Shown in pieces: positions 60,801-64,000 of a DNA stretch of 64,000 nucleotides. The stretch is taken from positions 4,577,501 through 4,641,500 of the forward strand of contig CM061102.1 in the NCBI GenBank assembly GCA_030770545.1, written 5' to 3'. The stretch is from Macropodus opercularis (Eukaryota > Chordata > Actinopteri > Anabantiformes > Osphronemidae). The notes beneath the pieces were generated by a model. The model was not told the origin of the DNA and did not search any database. It saw only the letters and a list, made by a program, of their open reading frames with translations. Made by a program: the position numbers and the translations under genes. The number at the start of each line of letters is the position of its first letter. Position 1 is the stretch's first letter.

Positions 60801-63800
60801 GTGTTAACACAGCCACTGTTGTCACACGCCAGAGCAGCAGAAAGGTCGGAACAGGTCTATCAGTTTAATCAACCTCTCCTTTTGCACTGGGACCCTGACT
60901 GTGAACATGCATCCCGTGTTGCCATGACAACAGACACATTTGACTGACATATTCGAGGGAACCCTTGGAATGTCTAATGGAGCAGCTGTCTGGTTTCCTG
61001 CCTGTTTGATCATATTTCAGTTTGACTGTGGGGATTTAGCCCCTTAATGAACTGCTTATACCTGCAGCAGTTAGCATCTGTCCACAAACCAGTGGCTGCT
61101 CAAAGTTAGAGGAAAAGAAAAGAAAATTAGTTTAATTAAAAGCAGTTTGGATGAACAAATGGTGAAATTTATTCAGATTCCCTGACAACAAAAGCCCTTT
61201 GAAACAGATGGTTGCTCTCAAACACCTTCACCTGGTGCAGCCATGCACTCGTTTGACACTGAGCCGTGGCGTAACCGTGATGGATGGTGAGTGTCACCAC
61301 TCCACCAACGTGTACCAGCCTGACAGATAAGGATGATGGATCACAGGGGACCGCTTCACTTGTCAGGTTTTGGCTTTGTAGAAAGCAGTCTCATGTGATT
61401 CAGCGGCAGCAGAGCACGACAAAAGGAGAGAAGCTTTATATCTTCTGCCTTTCACACCTTCACTCTTTTATGTTTCTCTTAGCTTATGTCCGCTGTTTGA
61501 GCACCTGCGAGTCCGATATCACGTTAAATGTTATGAGAAAGTGCTTTTTCTTACCGCTCACAATAAAAACTTCACAGTGGTGTCATGGTTTCAAACACCC
61601 TGACACAGCAGCGATAAATGCACATGAGCCAGACATAGCAAACGTTTATTGGTGCGTTATAAACTCAACAAACCTCTGCGGTGAATGAGCAATGCTGATG
61701 AGAACACGTAGCATGGGAGGTTTATTGTGTGTATGAGAAACGCAGCAGAACGCCAGATTCAGCTGGGACGGCTTAAACAAAACGCTCCTAGGGTGGCTCT
61801 CGCTCTAGTTTTGATCTAAATCGATGCATCTTTTAGTCTACTTGGCACTATGTTCCATTAGTTATTTGGCAGCCATTTTCAGCCACTTCATCACAGCCAT
61901 AAGCTTTGATTGTATCTGACGTGCACATTAAACTAAAGTATTACATCAATGAAAAGGCAGTGTCAACATCTGAGTTGTCAGTTTCCTTCTTTTTGACATT
62001 TTACCAGTTGCTGTTAAACCTAAAGACTGTAACAAGTCACAATGAACAAACACAACATCACCAACATGAGAAACAGGCTTTGTTTAATAATTTGTCCTTA
62101 GCCTGACGCAGCAAACGGCTGATAAAGCAGATACGGCAGATTACATCAGGCTGCTTGGTTTGTTGCACCATGAGTCGCTCATTTGTAAATTGCTGTGCAT
62201 TTGCTGTAATCAGTAAAAATTAAAACAACTATAGAGCATCTAGATTGCTTCAGAGTGCCTCAAGTTAATGACAGTGATTTACACTTTTATGATTGTGTGT
62301 GTTGCTCCCCAGGAATTCAATAAAACACAATATTAGTAAACAGTGGGGTTCACTCAGCCTGAACTAGCCTCAGTCCCTCGCTCACTAACGTACTTCGCTG
62401 ATCATTATCATGTTGCATTTTTAAACAGGAAATTGTTCCTTGTTTGTGTGTGTTTATTCAGATGGACCGAGGCCATCCCAAAAGGAGATCATCTCACTCA
62501 GAGCCTTCATGCTCCTCTTCCTCAAACAGCTCATACTAAAGGTGAAGTGAGACAAATTGACTCTTCATCATTTAGTTTAAGTTGTGAGGAATCCCTCTTT
62601 TATCGCATGCTCAGTAGTTCTTTTTCCTGCAGGGGACCACTGGCTTAATGTCTAATTTGTGTGTGTGCACATTATAGATCAGCTGCCTGAGCGCAGTGCT
62701 GTACATTTTGTGTTTTTGTGTTTGTATTGATTTGTTCCTGCCACTGAGTGTGCGCGCGGCTGATTGTTGCTGCTTTACCGTAGCATGGTGTCCCACGAGC
62801 AGAATTAATGAAGTCATCTGACGCTAATAAGGTGGATATTGTGCGCTATGTCCTGAACTGTGCCGTGTCTTTCACAGGACCGCGGCGTGAAGGAGGACGA
62901 GCTGCAGAGCATTCTCAACTACCTACTGACCATGCATGAGGTAAAATAGACACTTTGATAGAGGCCAGATAAGAGGGAGACAGCGAGCGCTTGAGTGGAG
63001 CGGGTGGCGACATTTTGCATTCGAATTTGTGGGCTGGAGTTATGGTGCACTTAAACGAGAGTGTGAGTCAGCTTTGGCACCGTGTCAGCATGAAAAATGG
63101 CGCAACAACGGGCCGAACAGAATGTGCTCTTCTGTAACAATTACATCTATGCTTGCTCTGAAGTCCCACCTTCTCCTCCTCAACTCCCAGACTGCCTCCA
63201 TATCCGCATCTACAACTCCCCCCCTTTCTGTCCTCTTAACCCACTACATGTCTGACCTGTGGGGCCTCATCTTCCTCCTTTATTCCTTCTCTATTATTTT
63301 TTCCCCCCTGCAGGATGAGAATATCCATGATGTGCTCCAGCTGTTGGTAGCGCTGATGTCTGAACATCCAGCGTCCATGATCCCTGCATTTGACCAGAGA
63401 AATGGAATAAGGTGAATGCTTCCCTCACACATATAAGGATCTCATGCAACTAGAATCTACTGACGTCAGTGCGTTTTCCATTTAGATCTTTTGTATTTTT
63501 ACTAGAACAAACCAACAGGCATACAACAGATTGGAATGAAGTTCTGTAGTCATAACACAAATACTAAATGAATACTTTACAGCTGAGCTGCTGTAACAGT
63601 ATTGATGTGAACAACTTCAAGCTTCAACAGATGAGCAGCTTGATTTTTCACATTTTCTGACTCTCACTTTTCTGGTAATTCCCCAAAATCGGCACATGGA
63701 CCTTTTTTTATGGTTGCTATGGTAATTCATCTGTTGCCAGAGATAATGTGTGTTCTGTGCTTCTATGTCCTGCCTTCACTCTTTTTTTTATCTGTCAGGC

Positions 63801-63962
63801 ACACTTTAATCTCTGTTTACTTGTCCGTCCCTGACATAGTGTAATCAGTGTAACTTCGACATGTTGCAGGGTGATCTGCAAGCTCCTGGCTTCTAAGAGT
63901 GAGAGTATACGGGTCCAAGCTCTCAAAGTCTTGGGCTACTTCCTCAAACATCTCGGCCACAA
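26021..63962 (+). CDS. nbea: Neurobeachin, N-terminal part (gene continues past the window)
   Basis: Large BEACH-family scaffold and A-kinase anchor protein required for neuronal membrane traffic and synapse function. Seventeen exons encode 797 complete residues, ending in phase with a GT donor at 63963; this is about a quarter of the ~2950-aa protein. From MKFAVL (residue ~91) onward, identity with human neurobeachin is very high: LVGGEFDLEMNFII, VDDMIADLLVDMLG, VLNQMPQRHGPDTFFNFPG, SDIHLAEHHKQVLYDGKLAS. The part present covers a divergent low-complexity leader, the armadillo-like N-terminal region and the concanavalin A-like lectin module (roughly residues 260-440). The PKA-anchoring, PH-BEACH and WD40 parts lie beyond the window. 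Oddities are a Pro/Gln tract in exon 1 where human has a Gly-rich leader, and SESIRVQ for human SESIWVQ in exon 17. Teleosts often have nbeaa and nbeab; which one this is cannot be told. Confidence 0.97.
26115..26177 (+). repeat. nbea: CCG/CAG trinucleotide tract encoding poly-Pro/poly-Gln
   Basis: About 60 bp of CCG and CAG units within nbea exon 1, translated PPPPPQQQQPPQQQQQQQ. It replaces the glycine-rich leader of the human protein and is likely length-variable. Confidence 0.95.
26372..31999 (+). other. nbea: nbea intron 1, first part
   Basis: Non-coding. Notable items are a 14-bp inverted repeat at 26865-26938, a purine-rich tract at 27848-27955 and a 28-bp perfect palindrome at 30783-30810. 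Several ORFs of 60-116 aa lack homology and splice context. Confidence 0.8.
27848..27955 (+). repeat. Purine-rich (GGA/GA) tract
   Basis: About 108 bp almost entirely G and A on the + strand, including GAGAGA and six or more GGA units, with a few T interruptions. Confidence 0.85.
32000..38999 (+). other. nbea: nbea intron 1, second part
   Basis: Non-coding. It holds a possible tRNA-derived SINE at 32045-32165, a poly-T run at 35099-35114 and a CA-rich stretch at 36204-36238. Nothing else was recognised. Confidence 0.75.
32045..32165 (+). mobile_element. Possible decayed tRNA-derived SINE
   Basis: GGGGTTAGCA followed about 25 bp later by AAGGTTGCAGGTTTAACTC resembles the A-box and B-box layout of fish tRNA-SINEs (consensus-like GGTTAGCA and GGTTCAAATCC). 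The downstream part (GGTGGCATTCTGGGAACTCC) faintly recalls the SINE body. It is diverged and no target duplication was identified. Confidence 0.3.
39000..44811 (+). other. nbea: nbea intron 1, third part
   Basis: Non-coding. It contains AATTGAT tandem units (39269-39298), a TAAT-rich cluster (40078-40150), an AT-rich possibly conserved block (40880-41145), a 12-bp-arm hairpin (42172-42203), a 57-bp (TG)n tract (42508-42564) and a long pyrimidine tract before exon 2 (44709-44811). ORFs over the TG tract are repeat artefacts. Confidence 0.75.
42508..42564. repeat. (TG)n microsatellite
   Basis: 57 bp of uninterrupted TG in nbea intron 1. Confidence 0.95.
44812..45043 (+). CDS. nbea: nbea exon 2
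   Basis: 232 nt, phase 0 to 1. Encodes LVGGEFDLEMNFIIQEAESI, then CEVTCQAEIWSMFTAILRKS and VDDMIA. The donor is gtgagc. Confidence 0.97.
45044..46550 (+). other. nbea: nbea intron 2
   Basis: 1507 bp, no coding or repeat signal recognised. Confidence 0.85.
46551..46651 (+). CDS. nbea: nbea exon 3
   Basis: 101 nt. Encodes (D)LLVDMLGVMASYSITVKELK then LLFSMLRGDNGIW. The donor is gtaagt. Confidence 0.97.
46652..48036 (+). other. nbea: nbea intron 3
   Basis: 1385 bp, no feature recognised. Confidence 0.85.
48037..48132 (+). CDS. nbea: nbea exon 4
   Basis: 96 nt, 32 codons. Encodes PRHAIKLLSVLNQMPQRHGP then DTFFNFPGRSAA. The donor is gtgaga. Confidence 0.97.
48342..48463 (+). CDS. nbea: nbea exon 5 (lectin-like module)
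   Basis: 122 nt. Encodes AIALPPIAKWPYQNGFTINT, then WFRQDPLNNINVDKDKPYLY and the first two bases of Cys. The donor is gtaagt. Confidence 0.97.
48464..50122 (+). other. nbea: nbea intron 5
   Basis: 1659 bp, no coding signal. ORF 49553-49750 is a chance frame. Confidence 0.8.
50123..50249 (+). CDS. nbea: nbea exon 6 (lectin-like module)
   Basis: 127 nt. Encodes FRTSKGIGYSAHFVGNCLIV then TSLKSKGKGFQHCVKYDFQP and RK. The donor is gtaaga. Confidence 0.97.
50250..51283 (+). other. nbea: nbea intron 6
   Basis: 1034 bp. Contains an (AC)n run at 50431-50452 and an 11-G homopolymer at 50771-50781. Confidence 0.85.
51284..51403 (+). CDS. nbea: nbea exon 7 (lectin-like module)
   Basis: 120 nt, 40 codons. 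Encodes WYMISIVHIYNRWRNSEIRC then YVNGQLVSYGDMAWHVNTND. As I recall the human protein it is identical here. The donor is gtaagt. Confidence 0.98.
51404..52401 (+). other. nbea: nbea intron 7
   Basis: 998 bp, no feature recognised. Confidence 0.85.
52402..52548 (+). CDS. nbea: nbea exon 8 (lectin-like module)
   Basis: 147 nt, 49 codons. Encodes SYDKCFLGSSETADANRVFC, then GQLGAIYVFSEALNPAQIFA and IHQLGPGYK. The donor is gtaaaa. Confidence 0.98.
52549..56309 (+). other. nbea: nbea intron 8
   Basis: 3761 bp. TG repeat at 54650-54674, AC/GC repeat at 54964-54982, REST-like half-sites near 53036 and 53809, and a paired-homeodomain P3 motif at 56113-56123. No exon was found. Confidence 0.8.
54650..54674. 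repeat. (TG)n microsatellite
   Basis: About 25 bp of TG repeat in nbea intron 8. Confidence 0.9.
56310..56507 (+). CDS. nbea: nbea exon 9
   Basis: 198 nt, 66 codons. Encodes STFKFKSESDIHLAEHHKQV, then LYDGKLASSISFTYNAKATD and FVHSPHALMLQ. The donor is gtcagt. Confidence 0.98.
56508..57134 (+). other. nbea: nbea intron 9
   Basis: 627 bp, AT-rich, no feature recognised. Confidence 0.85.
57135..57268 (+). CDS. nbea: nbea exon 10
   Basis: 134 nt. Encodes DVKAIVTHSIHSAIHSIGGI then QVLFPLFAQLDYKQLNDSSV and DTTV. The donor is gtgagt. Confidence 0.98.
57269..57763 (+). other. nbea: nbea intron 10, part before the retrotransposon
   Basis: About 500 bp without a recognised feature. Confidence 0.8.
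57764..57801. repeat. (GATA)n microsatellite at the 3' end of an L2-like element
   Basis: Nine GATA units directly abut the retrotransposon 3' UTR; such tails are typical of fish L2/CR1-like elements. Confidence 0.95.
57802..58470 (-). mobile_element. 5'-truncated L2/CR1-like non-LTR retrotransposon fragment
   Basis: The - strand encodes the reverse-transcriptase C-terminal region from about 58459 to a stop at 58040-58042. Readable motifs are GQSRLHLLRRLRSFGVCRAL, VVASAVLYGVVCW, LNKLVKKAGSVLGCPLE, IMANPSHPLHQTV and ERYRRSFIPTAIRLHN. These are characteristic of teleost L2-type ORF2 ends. The frame is open for about 140 codons, which suggests a fairly recent insertion. The 3' UTR ends with a CCCCATTGCGGG stem and AATAAAGTC, then the GATA/CTAT tail. 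The 5' boundary is fuzzy (roughly 58460-58480). Most of ORF2 is missing, so it cannot move by itself. Confidence 0.85.
58526..58634 (+). CDS. nbea: nbea exon 11
   Basis: 109 nt. Encodes (C)ATLLAFLVELLKSSVAMQEQ then MLGGKGFLVIGYLLEK. The acceptor cgtgttgcag has a poor pyrimidine tract; the donor is gtcagt. Confidence 0.98.
58752..58904 (+). CDS. nbea: nbea exon 12
   Basis: 153 nt, 51 codons. Encodes SSRVHITRAVLEQFLSFAKY then LDGLPHGAPLLKQLCDHVLF and IWIHTPAK. The donor is gtctgt. Confidence 0.98.
58905..60115 (+). other. nbea: nbea intron 12
   Basis: 1211 bp, no feature recognised. Confidence 0.85.
60116..60284 (+). CDS. nbea: nbea exon 13
   Basis: 169 nt. Encodes VQLSLYTYLSSEFIGTATIY, then TTIRRVGTVLQLMHTLKYYY and WAINPLECSGITPKGL. 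The donor is gtatgt. Confidence 0.98.
60285..62461 (+). other. nbea: nbea intron 13
   Basis: 2177 bp, no exon or recognised repeat. ORF 61284-61688 is a chance frame. Confidence 0.8.
62462..62541 (+). CDS. nbea: nbea exon 14
   Basis: 80 nt. Encodes (D)GPRPSQKEIISLRAFMLLFL then KQLILK. The donor is gtgaag. Confidence 0.97.
62542..62877 (+). other. nbea: nbea intron 14
   Basis: 336 bp, nothing recognised. Confidence 0.85.
62878..62940 (+). CDS. nbea: nbea exon 15
   Basis: 63 nt, 21 codons. Encodes DRGVKEDELQSILNYLLTMH and E. The donor is gtaaaa. Confidence 0.98.
62941..63313 (+). other. nbea: nbea intron 15
   Basis: 373 bp with a long C/T-rich 3' half before the acceptor. Confidence 0.85.
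63314..63411 (+). CDS. nbea: nbea exon 16
   Basis: 98 nt. Encodes DENIHDVLQLLVALMSEHPA then SMIPAFDQRNGI and two bases of Arg. The donor is gtgaat. Confidence 0.98.
63412..63869 (+). other. nbea: nbea intron 16
   Basis: 458 bp, nothing recognised. Confidence 0.85.
63870..63962 (+). CDS. nbea: nbea exon 17 (last exon in the window)
   Basis: 93 nt. Encodes VICKLLASKSESIRVQALKV then LGYFLKHLGH and two bases of Lys. The donor gtaagg at 63963 shows that the gene continues to the right. Confidence 0.96.
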
Positions 63963-64000
63963 GTAAGGACCCCTTTTCTCTCTGCTTTCTGTCTGGTGAA

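Noticed and set aside
1..64000. tRNA, rRNA, CRISPR or prokaryotic operon features
   Set aside because: No intact tRNA B-box with cloverleaf, no rRNA sequence and no spaced direct-repeat array were seen; the split-gene structure is eukaryotic throughout.

Overview
The window looks like nuclear genomic DNA from a bony fish, probably a teleost. The reasons are vertebrate-type split genes with short GT-AG introns, abundant (TG)n, (TA)n and GATA microsatellites, a fish-type L2/CR1-like non-LTR retrotransposon fragment, and proteins very close to human STARD13 and neurobeachin but with fish-like divergence. No bacterial, viral, organellar or CRISPR sequence was seen. I worked by eye. Exon joins were checked by reading frame and by comparison with remembered human proteins, not by alignment software.

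Layout. Positions 1-4.9 kb contain no recognised gene. Positions 5.0-21.3 kb hold a complete stard13 gene (RhoGAP of the DLC family: SAM, serine-rich linker, RhoGAP, START) on the + strand. It has two alternative first coding exons. One (ATG 5270) lies in a CpG-rich block with a CCAAT box. The other (ATG 8371) lies downstream of an inverted CCAAT box and a perfect E-box palindrome. Both join the same exon 2 at 12909 in the same phase, and the stop is at 19506-19508. The long form sums to exactly 1199 codons (1198 aa) and the short form to 1095 codons (1094 aa). A 3' UTR of about 1.8 kb ends near a polyadenylation signal at 21272.

Positions 21.3-25.6 kb are intergenic. The most intriguing item there is a ZNF143-type promoter motif at 22393 followed immediately by an ORF and a canonical-looking GC splice donor. 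It could be a small unrecognised gene or a lncRNA promoter.

Positions 25.6-64 kb hold the 5' quarter of nbea (neurobeachin, a BEACH-family A-kinase anchor and membrane-trafficking protein) on the + strand. There are 17 coding exons encoding 797 complete residues, running off the right edge in phase. The start lies in a CpG island with a perfect NRF1 palindrome and a YY1 motif. Intron 1 is 18.4 kb and holds several palindromic or homeodomain-motif-rich segments that look regulatory. An antisense L2-like fragment in intron 10 ends only about 50-65 bp from exon 11.

The two genes have no direct metabolic link. stard13 is a Rho-inactivating, focal-adhesion and lipid-binding regulator, and nbea is a neuronal vesicle-traffic scaffold. 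Their adjacency reflects ancient synteny (human 13q13), but here they run in tandem, whereas I recall the human genes as divergent with RFC3 between them.
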